Shown: piece by piece, positions 1-9,323 of the stretch
How the letters are laid out: each line of letters begins with the position of its first letter
How positions within the stretch are numbered: position 1 is the stretch's first letter
From: an uncultured Bacteroidota bacterium
GTDB taxonomy: Bacteria > Bacteroidota > Bacteroidia > Chitinophagales > Chitinophagaceae
Assembly: GCA_903831575.1 (NCBI GenBank)
Contig: CAIKYB010000037.1
Location: 142,398-206,397, forward strand
Direction of reading: 5' to 3'
DNA length: 64,000 nucleotides
Position numbers and translations under genes: made by a program
Notes under the pieces: generated by a model
Seen by the model: the letters and a program-made list of their open reading frames with translations, nothing else
Told to the model about the DNA's origin: nothing
Database searches by the model: none

Positions 1-2041
1 GGATGCCTAATTCATGTAATGCAGATTCAAATTTATTTCGGTTTTCAGCACGATCTAAATCTTCAAGAGACGTTCCCAGAATTTTTACTCCATGATAAGC
101 AAGTTTGTCGGCTAAATTGATCGCAGTTTGACCACCAAACTGAACTATCACTCCTTTTGGTTTTTCCAGTTCAATAATATTCATTACATCTTCCTCTGTT
201 AAGGGCTCAAAATATAATTTATCTGAAATAGAAAAATCTGTAGAAACCGTTTCCGGATTATTGTTGATGATGATAGCATCGTATCCCATTTCTTTAATAG
301 CCCAAACCGAATGGACTGTTGCATAATCGAACTCGACACCCTGGCCAATTCTGATTGGACCAGAACCTAATACAATTACTTTTTCATTATCCGAAGGGAG
401 ACTTTCGTTCTCCTCTTCATATGTGCCATAGAAATAAGGTGTTTCAGATTCAAACTCAGCTGCACAAGTGTCTACCATTTTATAAACCGGCATTATTCGG
501 TGTTCTTTTCGAAAATTAAAAATTGATCTGTGATCTGTTTGCCAAAGATGTGCAATATTGATATCGGAAAATCCGAGCTTTTTTGCTTGAAGTAAAATTT
601 CCGTATTGAATTTATTTGCTGAAATTGTATTTTCGAAGTCGACCAATTTCTTGAGTTTCCAAATGAAGAATCTGTCAATTTTACTCCATTCTGCAATAAT
701 TTCCCAGTCGTATCCTCTTCGTAATGCTTCACCAATAATGAACAGTCTTTCATCATCACAAACTTTGATTCTTCGTTCCATTTCTTCATCAGATAATTCC
801 TGAGATTGTTTGGTTTTTAATCCTAAATGCTGAATACCTGTTTCTAAAGAGCGAATGGCTTTCATTAAGGACTCTTCAAAATTTCTTCCGATGGCCATTA
901 CTTCTCCTGTTGCTTTCATTTGAGTAGAAAGTCTTCTGTCAGCTTTTTCAAATTTATCGAATGGGAATCTTGGTATTTTTGTTACTACATAATCTAATGC
1001 AGGTTCAAAACAGGCATAAGTTTTGCCTGTTACAGGGTTCAGCATTTCATCTAATGTTAACCCAATTGCAATCTTTGCAGCCAGTTTTGCAATAGGATAA
1101 CCCGTAGCCTTACTCGCTAATGCAGATGATCGAGAAACTCTTGGATTCACTTCTATTATATAGTAATCAAATGAATGAGGATCTAAAGCCAGCTGAACAT
1201 TACACCCGCCTTCAATTCCAAGTGCTCTTATGATTTTGAGTGATGCATTACGAAGCATTTGGTATTCTCTGTCTGAAAGTGTTTGCGAAGGCGCCACTAC
1301 AATGGAGTCGCCTGTATGAATTCCAACTGCATCAACGTTTTCCATATTGCAAACGACAATCGCGTTATCGTTGGCATCGCGCATTACTTCATATTCAATT
1401 TCTTTGAAACCAGCAATCGATTTTTCAATAAGGCATTGTGTTACAGGACTGTATTTCAATCCGTTTGCTGCTATTTCTTTTAGCTCAGCTTCATTTGAAG
1501 CAATTCCACCGCCTGTTCCACCCATCGTAAATGCAGGTCTTACAATAACAGGATAGCCGATTCTCTCAGCAAATTTCAAAGCAACATCAACGGTATTTAC
1601 AATTTCGGAATCTGGAACAGGCTCGTTAAGTTCTTTCATCAATGTTCGAAATAAATCCCGATCTTCTGCTTGATTTATAGCAGAAAGTTTAGTGCCGAGA
1701 ACTTCTACTTTATATTCGTCCAGAATACCTGATTTTTGTAATTCTACAGCCATATTGAGTCCGGTTTGTCCGCCTAGAGTTGGCAACAATGCGTCTGGTT
1801 TTTCTTTTCTGATAATATGACTGACAAATGGTAGCGATATCGGTTCTATATAAACTTTGTCGGCTATTTCCTTGTCTGTCATGATAGTGGCAGGATTGGA
1901 ATTGATAAGGATAACACTATACCCTTCTTCTTTTAGCGCCAAGCAAGCTTGTGTACCTGCATAATCAAATTCAGCAGCCTGACCAATAATGATGGGGCCG
2001 CTTCCAATTACTAAAATGGTTTTTATGTCGTTTCTTTTCAT
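1..2041 (-). CDS. carB: Carbamoyl-phosphate synthase large subunit, 3' part beyond window
   Basis: Large synthetase subunit that makes carbamoyl phosphate from bicarbonate, ammonia (channelled from CarA) and 2 ATP, for pyrimidines and arginine. The ORF track omits it because it runs off the left edge. I translated it from ATG at 2041 ([20 protein letters not shown]) for 680 open codons. The first ATP-grasp half is complete, with TMGGTGGG and the family signature [20 protein letters not shown]. The helical oligomerisation region follows, then the second half starts with [20 protein letters not shown]. About 390 residues (rest of the second ATP-grasp domain and the allosteric domain) should lie to the left. 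It sits 61 nt downstream of carA on the same strand, as the fourth visible gene of the pyr operon. Confidence 0.97.
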   Translation of the reverse strand, partial: MKRNDIKTILVIGSGPIIIGQAAEFDYAGTQACLALKEEGYSVILINSNPATIMTDKEIADKVYIEPISLPFVSHIIRKEKPDALLPTLGGQTGLNMAVELQKSGILDEYKVEVLGTKLSAINQAEDRDLFRTLMKELNEPVPDSEIVNTVDVALKFAERIGYPVIVRPAFTMGGTGGGIASNEAELKEIAANGLKYSPVTQCLIEKSIAGFKEIEYEVMRDANDNAIVVCNMENVDAVGIHTGDSIVVAPSQTLSDREYQMLRNASLKIIRALGIEGGCNVQLALDPHSFDYYIIEVNPRVSRSSALASKATGYPIAKLAAKIAIGLTLDEMLNPVTGKTYACFEPALDYVVTKIPRFPFDKFEKADRRLSTQMKATGEVMAIGRNFEESLMKAIRSLETGIQHLGLKTKQSQELSDEEMERRIKVCDDERLFIIGEALRRGYDWEIIAEWSKIDRFFIWKLKKLVDFENTISANKFNTEILLQAKKLGFSDINIAHLWQTDHRSIFNFRKEHRIMPVYKMVDTCAAEFESETPYFYGTYEEENESLPSDNEKVIVLGSGPIRIGQGVEFDYATVHSVWAIKEMGYDAIIINNNPETVSTDFSISDKLYFEPLTEEDVMNIIELEKPKGVIVQFGGQTAINLADKLAYHGVKILGTSLEDLDRAENRNKFESALHELGI

Positions 2042-2102
2042 TTTTTTAGACGCTATATTTTAAGTTCCCAGTTTTAGAAAATTCACTTCTGATACCTTAT
2101 GT

Positions 2103-3179
2103 TCATTTTTTATTGAAATCCTTCATCATTTCAATAAATTCATCAAAAAGATAATTGGCATCTTCCGGACCAGGACTTGCTTCAGGGTGATATTGCACAG
2201 AAAAACAAGAATGTATTTTATGTCGGAAACCCTCATTGGTTTTATCATTCAAAGCGATATGCGTTTCTTCCAAATCGGTATTTTTTAATGATTCCTGATC
2301 GACAGCATAACCGTGATTTTGAGAAGTGATTGCTACTTTATTGCTTCTAAGATCCAAAACAGGATGGTTTCCGCCTCTGTGTCCGAATTTCAGTTTGAAT
2401 GTTTTTGCACCGCAAGCCAAACCAATAAGCTGATGTCCAAGACATATTCCAAAAATGGGAACTTTTCCAAGCAGGCCCTGAATCATCTCTTTTGCTCCTT
2501 CTACATCCTGCGGATCTCCGGGACCGTTAGAAAGCATAATCCCATCTGGATTCATCATTAAAATTTCTGCTGAAGTAGTGTGATAAGAAACTACTGTTAT
2601 ATCGCAATCTCTTCTGGAAAGCTCTCTGATTATTCCCAGTTTAGAGCCAAAATCTATTAGTACCACTTTGTATCCTCTCCCCGGACTTGCATAAGCAGTT
2701 TTAGTTGAAACCTGTTGTACCTGATTTGTAGGTAAAGTATTATTTTTTAATTCTGCAATAACAGTTTCGTCAGTTCTTTCTATATCTACAATCTTTCCTT
2801 TTATTACACCATGGTTACGAATTAATCTAGTCAACTTACGGGTATCAATACCCGAAATTCCAGATATTTTTCTTTTTTGAAAGAATTCATCAACCGTCAT
2901 AATACTCCTGAAATTGGAAGGCAAATCAGAAACTTCTTTTACAATAAGTCCTTTTATCGCCGGCTCCATAGATTCGTAATCGTCTCGGTTGATTCCGTAA
3001 TTCCCAATAAGTGGATAAGTCATACAAACAATTTGTCCACAGTAAGAAGGATCGGAAATAAGCTCCTGATAACCTGTCATTCCGGTATTAAAAACTACTT
3101 CTCCTTCAATCTCCTGATTGAATCCAAAACTTTCTCCAAGGAAAATTTCACCCGACTCTAAAACTAATTTTTTCTTCAT
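2103..3179 (-). CDS. carA: Carbamoyl-phosphate synthase small (glutaminase) subunit
   Basis: Glutamine-hydrolysing subunit that feeds ammonia to CarB. An N-terminal CPSase small-chain domain (LESGEIFLGESFG, then NTGMTGYQEL) is followed by a class I glutaminase domain. The nucleophile cysteine is in FGICLGHQ and the His/Glu pair in VQYHPEASPGPED. The track starts at 3206, but those nine extra codons overlap the 3' end of pyrC. The ATG at 3179 lies one base after the pyrC stop (TAA-A-ATG) and gives the normal family N-terminus, so I prefer it (358 residues). The tight junction implies translational coupling with pyrC. Confidence 0.95.
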   Translation of the reverse strand: MKKKLVLESGEIFLGESFGFNQEIEGEVVFNTGMTGYQELISDPSYCGQIVCMTYPLIGNYGINRDDYESMEPAIKGLIVKEVSDLPSNFRSIMTVDEFFQKRKISGISGIDTRKLTRLIRNHGVIKGKIVDIERTDETVIAELKNNTLPTNQVQQVSTKTAYASPGRGYKVVLIDFGSKLGIIRELSRRDCDITVVSYHTTSAEILMMNPDGIMLSNGPGDPQDVEGAKEMIQGLLGKVPIFGICLGHQLIGLACGAKTFKLKFGHRGGNHPVLDLRSNKVAITSQNHGYAVDQESLKNTDLEETHIALNDKTNEGFRHKIHSCFSVQYHPEASPGPEDANYLFDEFIEMMKDFNKK

Positions 3180-3180
3180 T

Positions 3181-4458
3181 TTATTTTTTATAAACAATTT
3201 TTCCATTTACCAAAGTCATCACAGGCCAACCATAACACAACCATCCATCAAAAGGCGTATTTTTCCCTTTTGAAACAAATGCATTTTTATCCACTTTTTC
3301 GGCAATGTCAAGATTGATTAGGGTAAGATCGGCACAATAACCTGCTTTAATTTTGCCAATGTTGGAGAGTTTGAAAACGGCTGCAGGTTTTATTGTCATC
3401 CAATCAACCAACTGCTTCAATGTCCATTTTCCGGTCTTTACAAATTTGGTATAAAGAACAGGAAATGCGGTCTCAAATCCTACTATGCCGAAAGGGGAAT
3501 CATACATTCCCTTAGATTTTTCTTCTTCAGTATGTGGTGCATGATCCGTGGCGATACAATCGATTACGCCATCCTCAAGTCCTTTTATTAAAGATAATCT
3601 GTCTTCTTTGGATCGAAGTGGAGGATTCATTTTGTAATTCGTATCAGAAGAGATAATGTCTTCTTCTGTTAGCACCAGGTGATGAGGAGAGACTTCTGCA
3701 GTTACATTAATTCCTGCTTTTTTCGCATCAGCAATTACTCTAACGGATTCTTTGCTGGAAACATGACAAACATGATAATGTGCGCCTGTTGCCTCTGCTA
3801 ATAAAATATCCCGCGCAATATGCACTGATTCGCAAACACTTGGAATTCCTTTCAAGCCAAGCTCTTGCGCTTTTTTACCGTCATGAATACACCCTCCTAA
3901 TATCAATGAGTTATCTTCACAATGAGCTGCAATTGGCAATTGGATTTTTGCAACTTCCTGCATGGCTTTATACATTACTCCGGCCTGCTGAATTCCAACT
4001 CCATCATCAGTAAAACCTACAGCTCCTTTATCTTTCAGCACTTTAAAATTAGTTAATTTTTCTCCCTTTGAATCTTCTGTAATGGCTCCATAAGGTCTTA
4101 TTTTCACCACAGCTGATTCTTTAATCCTTAGCAAAAGATCATCAAAACGTTCTCCCCTATCTGGAACTGGTTTAGTATTGGGCATTGGGCAGATGGTAGT
4201 AAAGCCACCTTTTGCAGCTGCCATTGAACCAGTTTTTATCGTTTCTTTATGTTCACCGCCTGGCTCGCGAAGATGCACATGTACATCAATAAAACCAGCA
4301 CTTACAAATAAACCGCCTGCGTCTATCAATTCTCCTTCATAGGAAATACCAGAAGCAATCTCTGAAATAATTCCGTTTTCAATTTTAATATCAGTAGACA
4401 CAATATCTCCATTATCTGAAAGAATTTTAGCGTTTTTTAGAATTAAGATTTCTTTCAT
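3181..4458 (-). CDS. pyrC: Dihydroorotase
   Basis: Cyclises carbamoyl-aspartate to dihydroorotate, the third pyrimidine step. It is an amidohydrolase of the long bacterial class (425 residues). The metal-binding motif [10 protein letters not shown] is near residue 60, and GFTDDGVG and the late catalytic stretch [12 protein letters not shown] are visible. It lies between pyrB (17 nt upstream) and carA (1 nt downstream) in one minus-strand transcript. The class assignment comes from length and motifs. An inactive PyrC-like partner of the kind paired with some ATCases is unlikely, because the metal-ligand motifs are intact. Confidence 0.95.
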   Translation of the reverse strand: MKEILILKNAKILSDNGDIVSTDIKIENGIISEIASGISYEGELIDAGGLFVSAGFIDVHVHLREPGGEHKETIKTGSMAAAKGGFTTICPMPNTKPVPDRGERFDDLLLRIKESAVVKIRPYGAITEDSKGEKLTNFKVLKDKGAVGFTDDGVGIQQAGVMYKAMQEVAKIQLPIAAHCEDNSLILGGCIHDGKKAQELGLKGIPSVCESVHIARDILLAEATGAHYHVCHVSSKESVRVIADAKKAGINVTAEVSPHHLVLTEEDIISSDTNYKMNPPLRSKEDRLSLIKGLEDGVIDCIATDHAPHTEEEKSKGMYDSPFGIVGFETAFPVLYTKFVKTGKWTLKQLVDWMTIKPAAVFKLSNIGKIKAGYCADLTLINLDIAEKVDKNAFVSKGKNTPFDGWLCYGWPVMTLVNGKIVYKK

Positions 4459-4475
4459 TTTTAGTATAATCTGAT

Positions 4476-5372
4476 TTATTTTGTTATAAAATTGTAGCCT
4501 AGATTTTCTAGTGTGTCTTTCAAAATAGCCATTCTTGCATAGACACCGTTTTCCATTTGTTTAAAAATTCTTGAACGCGTACATTCAACAAGATTAGAAT
4601 CTATCTCTACATCTCTGTTTACTGGTGCAGGATGCATAATGATAGCATGGGATTTCATCCTCTTCTCTCTTTCTACTGTTAATCCATATTTTTTGAGGTA
4701 TTCGCTGGTATTAATTGTTGTTTTAGTGTCATGTCTTTCATGCTGGATCCGTAAAAGCATCAATACGTCAACAGTTTCTATTAAGTCATCTAACTCCTGA
4801 AAAACCCCACTACTAACCGACTCCGCATCAAACCATTCTTTAGGGCCAGAAAAGCTCACTTTGGCTCCCAATTTTTGTAAAGCTTCTGCGTTGGAATTGG
4901 CAACTCTACTGTGTTTTAAATCTCCTACAATACCAACATGTAGCCCTTCAAATTTGCCAAATTCCTGTTTGATTGTCATCAAATCAAGCATAGTTTGAGA
5001 GGGATGATTTCCTGTGCCGTCACCACCATTAATTATTGCGATTTCAATGCCTTGTAATTCATCAAAATAACGATCTTTTTTATGCCTGATAACTACTAAA
5101 TTTACACCTATGGCTTTCAGTGTTTTTATGGTGTCATACAAAGTTTCTCCTTTGTTCACAGAACTTTGATTGACATCAAAAGGGATTACATTTAATCCTA
5201 GTTTCCTTTCGGCTACTTCAAAACTAGTCTTGGTTCTTGTACTGTCTTCAAAAAATAAATTTGATACATACACATCACTATTTGGCCTCATGATTTTCCC
5301 TTCCGAAAATGACAAGGCCTCATCCACTATTTTGTATATTTTTTCGGTTGACAGTTCAGTTATGGTTAACAT
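4476..5372 (-). CDS. pyrB: Aspartate carbamoyltransferase catalytic subunit
   Basis: Condenses carbamoyl phosphate with aspartate, the committed pyrimidine step. It has 298 residues, slightly shorter than the usual ~305. The carbamoyl-phosphate loop reads [13 protein letters not shown] (Lys where many enzymes have Arg). [17 protein letters not shown] and MHPAPVNRD follow in the expected order. No pyrI regulatory chain is next to it. It is the first enzyme gene of pyrB-pyrC-carA-carB. Its ATG lies 6 nt after the stop of a leader ORF that contains a terminator (5379-5489), so expression is probably set by attenuation. Confidence 0.95.
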   Translation of the reverse strand: MLTITELSTEKIYKIVDEALSFSEGKIMRPNSDVYVSNLFFEDSTRTKTSFEVAERKLGLNVIPFDVNQSSVNKGETLYDTIKTLKAIGVNLVVIRHKKDRYFDELQGIEIAIINGGDGTGNHPSQTMLDLMTIKQEFGKFEGLHVGIVGDLKHSRVANSNAEALQKLGAKVSFSGPKEWFDAESVSSGVFQELDDLIETVDVLMLLRIQHERHDTKTTINTSEYLKKYGLTVEREKRMKSHAIIMHPAPVNRDVEIDSNLVECTRSRIFKQMENGVYARMAILKDTLENLGYNFITK

Positions 5373-5378
5373 GACAAT

Positions 5379-5489
5379 TTAAAATTTGGGCAAAAAAAAA
5401 CGAAATCGTAAAAGATTTCGTTTTGAAAATATTTGATTAAGGCTTTTAAAGCCCGTGTAATGATTAATGAAAGGTATTTTTTTCTCCAT
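5379..5489 (-). CDS. Putative pyr operon leader peptide (36 aa)
   Basis: A 37-codon ORF below the track cutoff: MEKKIPFINHYTGFKSLNQI, then a Phe/Arg/Leu/Lys-rich tail ending FLPKF and TAA. It covers the whole pyrB leader, reads through the terminator hairpin and its T-run (the T-run encodes Phe-Phe-Leu), and stops 6 nt before pyrB. This geometry matches the known E. coli pyrBI leader, where coupled translation blocks the terminator when UTP is low. The sequence does not show that it is translated. Its ATG lies only 6 nt after a TAnnTTTG element, so the mRNA would be leaderless or nearly so. The ORF could be fortuitous. Confidence 0.5.
   Translation of the reverse strand: MEKKIPFINHYTGFKSLNQIFSKRNLLRFRFFLPKF
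5392..5424 (-). terminator. Candidate pyr attenuator (intrinsic terminator before pyrB)
   Basis: On the minus strand AAAACGAAATC-(TTTTAC)-GATTTCGTTTT forms an 11-bp stem with a 6-nt loop, continuing into an uninterrupted run of nine T. It sits between the promoter and pyrB, about 20 nt before the pyrB ATG, where a terminator makes sense only as an attenuator. A smaller hairpin, GGCTT-TAA-AAGCC (5441-5453), precedes it and could act as a pause site. I saw no PyrR binding-loop consensus and no pyrR gene, though I cannot exclude PyrR control. Confidence 0.75.
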
Positions 5490-5495
5490 CGAATG

Positions 5496-5503
5496 CAAAT
5501 ATA
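5496..5503 (-). promoter_or_regulatory. Bacteroidetes-type -7 element of the pyr operon
   Basis: TATATTTG matches the Bacteroidetes -7 consensus TAnnTTTG. It would place the transcript start at about 5489-5492, at or just before the ATG of the leader ORF. A clear -33 TTTG is not visible; only a T-rich stretch (TTTTTAGG) lies about 20 nt upstream. Confidence 0.6.
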
Positions 5504-5602
5504 CTACTTTTTTAAAACCTAAAAATTGTAATTCTGATTTTTTTTCAACATTTTTATTGGGTTCCCGTTAATAAGTGTGATTTGAGATTTTATTTGAGAT
5601 AA

Positions 5603-6400
5603 TTATTTAATTAAAGAGTCAATTGTATTGTCCAAGTCGTTGATAGTCGTTGGCCCTAATCCACTAACATAATATGATATGATTGAATTCTTATCAATTA
5701 TCAGATGAGTTGGAAAAGAGTTTACATTATATAGTTGTACTTCCTCCTTACTGTCTGGGATAATATTATATTTATAAGTATTAGTTTTTAGGAATGTATC
5801 AATTTTTCTTTTATCATTCATTGCAAAACCAAGAAAAACAACTTCTTTATCTTTATATTTCTCAACCAATTCATTTAACTCAGGCATTTCCATAACGCAA
5901 GGTTTACATTCCACAAACCAAAAATTAATTACAATTACTTTCCCTTTGAGATTTTGAAGAGAATACTTTTTTCCGAAAATGTCAGTAACATCAAATGGCA
6001 ATGCTTCTTTTCCTATGAAATCATTTTTGCTTTGCATATTGTCATCCATTTCAATCATTTGGCTTTTCTCTAAAGGTGTTGCTTTTCTTAACACAAATGC
6101 TTTTACTTCTCTATTACTGTCAATAAAAGGATCAGGAATATAGTCTCTGGACATCATCACTTTCATAAAATCATCTCCTTGAATTAACGAAAGACTTTCA
6201 GAATAAACAGGAGTTGTAACTCCATCTAACATTAAAGGTTTATCAGGATCAAGGTCTTTAAAGTCTGCTTTTTTTAAGCCTGTCAATGGATTATTTTTTG
6301 GTATTGCTAAAGTATCTTTTATTTTATTCGCTAACTGAGCATTGCTATAATTAAAACTAATTACAAGTGTAAAAGCAAGGATCCATTTTTTTTTAATCAT
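5603..6400 (-). CDS. TlpA-like thioredoxin-fold protein, exported
   Basis: Predicted periplasmic thiol-disulfide protein (265 residues). A signal peptide is followed by SNAQ at residues 19-22. There is a family-specific N-terminal region to about residue 125, then an AhpC/TSA-thioredoxin fold with FWFVECKPC, giving a CXXC at Cys165/Cys168. The later NSFPTHLIID supplies the cis-proline (FPTH) of this fold. It is last in a minus-strand series behind a redoxin, multicopper oxidase, Spy-like protein and ECF sigma factor, but 150 nt separate it from the redoxin and may carry its own promoter. The CXXC makes reductase or oxidase chemistry likely; the substrate is unknown. Confidence 0.85.
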   Translation of the reverse strand: MIKKKWILAFTLVISFNYSNAQLANKIKDTLAIPKNNPLTGLKKADFKDLDPDKPLMLDGVTTPVYSESLSLIQGDDFMKVMMSRDYIPDPFIDSNREVKAFVLRKATPLEKSQMIEMDDNMQSKNDFIGKEALPFDVTDIFGKKYSLQNLKGKVIVINFWFVECKPCVMEMPELNELVEKYKDKEVVFLGFAMNDKRKIDTFLKTNTYKYNIIPDSKEEVQLYNVNSFPTHLIIDKNSIISYYVSGLGPTTINDLDNTIDSLIK

Positions 6401-6550
6401 TCTGATTTAGTTTATTCGTTTAATAAATGGTCAACATTATTCTTATCTCTGTTATATACAAAAACCTTTTGCCTAAATTTAATTTAGGATTGTAAAATAA
6501 GAAAAAAGTAAAGTAAAAAAGAAAATTGTTGATTAGAATTAATTAATATT

Positions 6551-7165
6551 TTACTTCCTGTAAAAAATTCTACATCCATAAGATTCCGTTTCAGGGGCTG
6601 AAACCTTTTTATTGTCAAGTAATTCATCAACAGCATTTGCAATATAAGGAGTTGCTAAATTAGGATGTTCTCCATTGTCATCAATAGCACCGGTGTATTT
6701 AATAATCCAGGTATTTTTCTCTTTCCATATTACATAGGCCTGTGGTGTATGTTTGGCTTCGAAATTTTTTCCAATAATTTGTTGCCCATCCTGCAAATAA
6801 TCGAAATTGAATTTTTCTGATTTTGCTCTTTTTTGCATGAGGTCAAATGTTTCTTCCTTGTATAATAAAGAATCCATTGAATTTACTGCTAATAATGGAA
6901 CATTTAATGGTTTGTACTTTTTATTAAGTGCATTTAATCTTTTTGTATACAATTTAGCAAATGGACAATGGTTGCAGGTGAATACGACTATAAACCCTTT
7001 TGCGTTTTTGAAATTTGATAATGATATTATGGAGTTGTCTGTGTTTCTTAATTTGAAATCATTTATAATTTTGCCTGCTTTTTTTGTATGGGGATCATTT
7101 GAACTAGTAAAACTATAAGCGATGGTTATAAAAATAAATACAAAAATATTTTTTGTTATTTTCAT
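6551..7165 (-). CDS. Exported redoxin-domain protein
   Basis: Thioredoxin-like protein of 204 residues. A hydrophobic N-terminal signal or anchor is followed by the active-site stretch VFTCNHCPFAK (Cys64/Cys67) and a cis-proline-type HTPQAYVI. A third cysteine lies near the C-terminus (SYGCRIFYRK). The CNHCPFAK type is known from redoxin/AhpC-TSA family proteins of Bacteroidetes and others. The gene starts 24 nt after the multicopper oxidase stop, so co-transcription is likely. A role in envelope thiol or copper redox chemistry is inferred from context only. Confidence 0.8.
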   Translation of the reverse strand: MKITKNIFVFIFITIAYSFTSSNDPHTKKAGKIINDFKLRNTDNSIISLSNFKNAKGFIVVFTCNHCPFAKLYTKRLNALNKKYKPLNVPLLAVNSMDSLLYKEETFDLMQKRAKSEKFNFDYLQDGQQIIGKNFEAKHTPQAYVIWKEKNTWIIKYTGAIDDNGEHPNLATPYIANAVDELLDNKKVSAPETESYGCRIFYRK

Positions 7166-7189
7166 TTCTAATGAATTTGAAATTGTTTG

Positions 7190-9247
7190 TTATTTGATTT
7201 TTACAAATTTCTTTGAAGCCACTTCTTTATTCCCATCATTCATAACTTTAAGAATATAAATCCCTTTTGATAACGGTGAAATATCTATACCATTTCCATT
7301 GGTTAAATCAATTGGATTGGGCCACATGTACATTGTTCTTCCTAGTTCATCGTATACCGTTGCGTAATATGCTTTATAATCAGAAGACGATAATTTTATC
7401 TTTAGAACATTGTCTTCTATTGGATTAGGCTGAATACTAAAATCAAATTTGATTTTAGTATTTAAAGTATTAGCATTAACTATTAAATTTAATGCACAAG
7501 TGTCTCCGCCAAAATTAACACTGAAATTAGCCGTGCCTATTGATGTTGGGGTTCCTGAAATTACAAATATTAAATTACCATTTCCGTTTGTTAAGGTGCC
7601 TGCTTGTAATGTTGCTGTCAATCCCAGTACACCAGTTGAAGGGATTGATGCCCCAGAATTATAACTTGAAGGGTTAGTAACAATACTAGAGCTTGTAAAA
7701 GGAATTGTTGCTGTTCCAGAAAAAGAAGTATTAATTATTGGAAGATTTGAAAATAAACTACTCGAACAATTTAAACCATTTGTAATAGGTATGCTCGTTG
7801 AAGAATCAGATCCTTTTACAACAAATTGTCCCATCATACCTCCATCTTCATGATTGGAGAAATGGCAATGATACATATAAGGATGAATTGAATCTGCATA
7901 GTCATCAAATTTTGCTACAAAAGTTACATTTTCATTTCTAGGAACATACATTACATCTTTCCATCCGGATTCATAATCTCCTACATTTGTTGCAATCCCA
8001 TTCCTGGCAACAATTTTAAATTCAACATCATGGATATGAAAAGTATGACCAAATACATTATTGTTAGTAACAGTCCATTTTTCTATATCATTTAATTTTA
8101 TATTCTTGTTAATCGTAGTTAGATTAAAAGCTGTATTATCAAACACAAATGGCAAATTAGTACCTGGGGTACCGCCTGTAATCGTTACACTTCTGTTCAC
8201 AGTGGATTGTGCTGCAGTAAAATAAATATTATTAGCCAATGTCGCAGGTACAGTTGTTACTGGATTTGATGTAGTAGCGCCTACATTTATATGTAACACT
8301 GTAAAATCTATATTGTTGAGTAAACTTCCAAATTGTCCATTATTTGCAGGTTCACCACCTGGGAATCCAAATGCTTGATTGGAATTATATGCTTTCAAAT
8401 CTAATGAACTTCCAAGAACATCATTCCCTAAGTTTACCAATATTTCTATTCGCTCTCCTACAAGAAGTTTTACTCGTGATACTGGAACGGGATTGTTTAA
8501 TAATCCTCCGTCATTTGCTATGATATAAAAAGTCCTGTTGTCACTAAAGCCAAGATTGTACCCTCTTTCGATTTCTACATTTAATATCCTTAATCTGACA
8601 TATTGTTTGGGTAAATTAATTTGTGCATTCGGCGTCCCATTGGTGAGCATGTAATCGCCATAAGCTGTGTTTTGAACAATAAATTGATTGCTTGCATCGT
8701 ATCTTCTGCTTGTAAGAACAAGAGGAATATCATCAATGCCATATTTTCTTGGGAGGGCTAATGATGATTCTAATGAATCTCTTACTATTATGAATCCACC
8801 AACACCTTTTGTTATTTGTTCTAAAGTCATTTCATGTAGATGAGGATGATACCAATATGTACCAGCTTGATTCGCGATTTTCCAGAATGGCTGCCATATA
8901 GTTCCCGGAGGAATAACCTGATGCGGACCTCCATCCATAATCGCAGGGAGATGCATTCCGTGCCAATGAAGTGTGGATGAATCATTCAGTTTGTTGGTAA
9001 CGTTCATGTGTACAGTTTCCCCTTTATTAAAAAATAAAGTAGGCCCCCAGAATGCACTATTATTTATGCCGCCTGTAATGGTTTGTTGTCCTGTGGGACG
9101 CAATTGCTTTAAAGTGTCTTTAAGTGTCAGATTAAAGACTGTTCCAGACAAGGTATCAGGAATCCAAAGGGTATTGTATTGTGCGTATAAGTTATTTGAA
9201 TTGCTTATTGTTAAAAACAATAAAAATAGGATGGTATTTTTTTTCAT
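7190..9247 (-). CDS. Secreted multicopper oxidase with T9SS C-terminal domain
   Basis: Copper enzyme of the CueO/laccase/spore-coat-protein class. All four copper-ligand clusters are readable: LHWHGMHLP, YWYHPHLHE, HTFHIHDVE and YMYHCHFSNHEDGGMM. After the cupredoxin domains comes an Ig-like linker, then a sorting domain (FSIQPNPIEDN ... GIYILKVMNDG ... KKFVKIK) of the type used by the type 9 secretion system. It is therefore probably released or bound at the cell surface. The track start at 9358 overlaps the previous gene. The ATG at 9247 begins a clean signal peptide (MKKNTILFLLFLTIS, cleavage near LYAQ), leaving 685 residues. Cuprous oxidase or phenol oxidase activity cannot be separated by reading. 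Confidence 0.92.
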   Translation of the reverse strand: MKKNTILFLLFLTISNSNNLYAQYNTLWIPDTLSGTVFNLTLKDTLKQLRPTGQQTITGGINNSAFWGPTLFFNKGETVHMNVTNKLNDSSTLHWHGMHLPAIMDGGPHQVIPPGTIWQPFWKIANQAGTYWYHPHLHEMTLEQITKGVGGFIIVRDSLESSLALPRKYGIDDIPLVLTSRRYDASNQFIVQNTAYGDYMLTNGTPNAQINLPKQYVRLRILNVEIERGYNLGFSDNRTFYIIANDGGLLNNPVPVSRVKLLVGERIEILVNLGNDVLGSSLDLKAYNSNQAFGFPGGEPANNGQFGSLLNNIDFTVLHINVGATTSNPVTTVPATLANNIYFTAAQSTVNRSVTITGGTPGTNLPFVFDNTAFNLTTINKNIKLNDIEKWTVTNNNVFGHTFHIHDVEFKIVARNGIATNVGDYESGWKDVMYVPRNENVTFVAKFDDYADSIHPYMYHCHFSNHEDGGMMGQFVVKGSDSSTSIPITNGLNCSSSLFSNLPIINTSFSGTATIPFTSSSIVTNPSSYNSGASIPSTGVLGLTATLQAGTLTNGNGNLIFVISGTPTSIGTANFSVNFGGDTCALNLIVNANTLNTKIKFDFSIQPNPIEDNVLKIKLSSSDYKAYYATVYDELGRTMYMWPNPIDLTNGNGIDISPLSKGIYILKVMNDGNKEVASKKFVKIK

Positions 9248-9323
9248 TAATGCTATTAATTGATGGTAATTTAAAGTAAGTATTGTAAAATATTTATGTA
9301 GTTTTTTAATATTAATTTCTCCA

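Noticed and set aside
493-789. 98-codon minus-strand ORF
   Set aside because: Lies out of frame inside the open carB reading frame, with no family features.
3180-3206. Upstream start of carA in the track
   Set aside because: Overlaps the end of pyrC and adds nine residues not typical of CarA; ATG at 3179 directly follows the pyrC stop.
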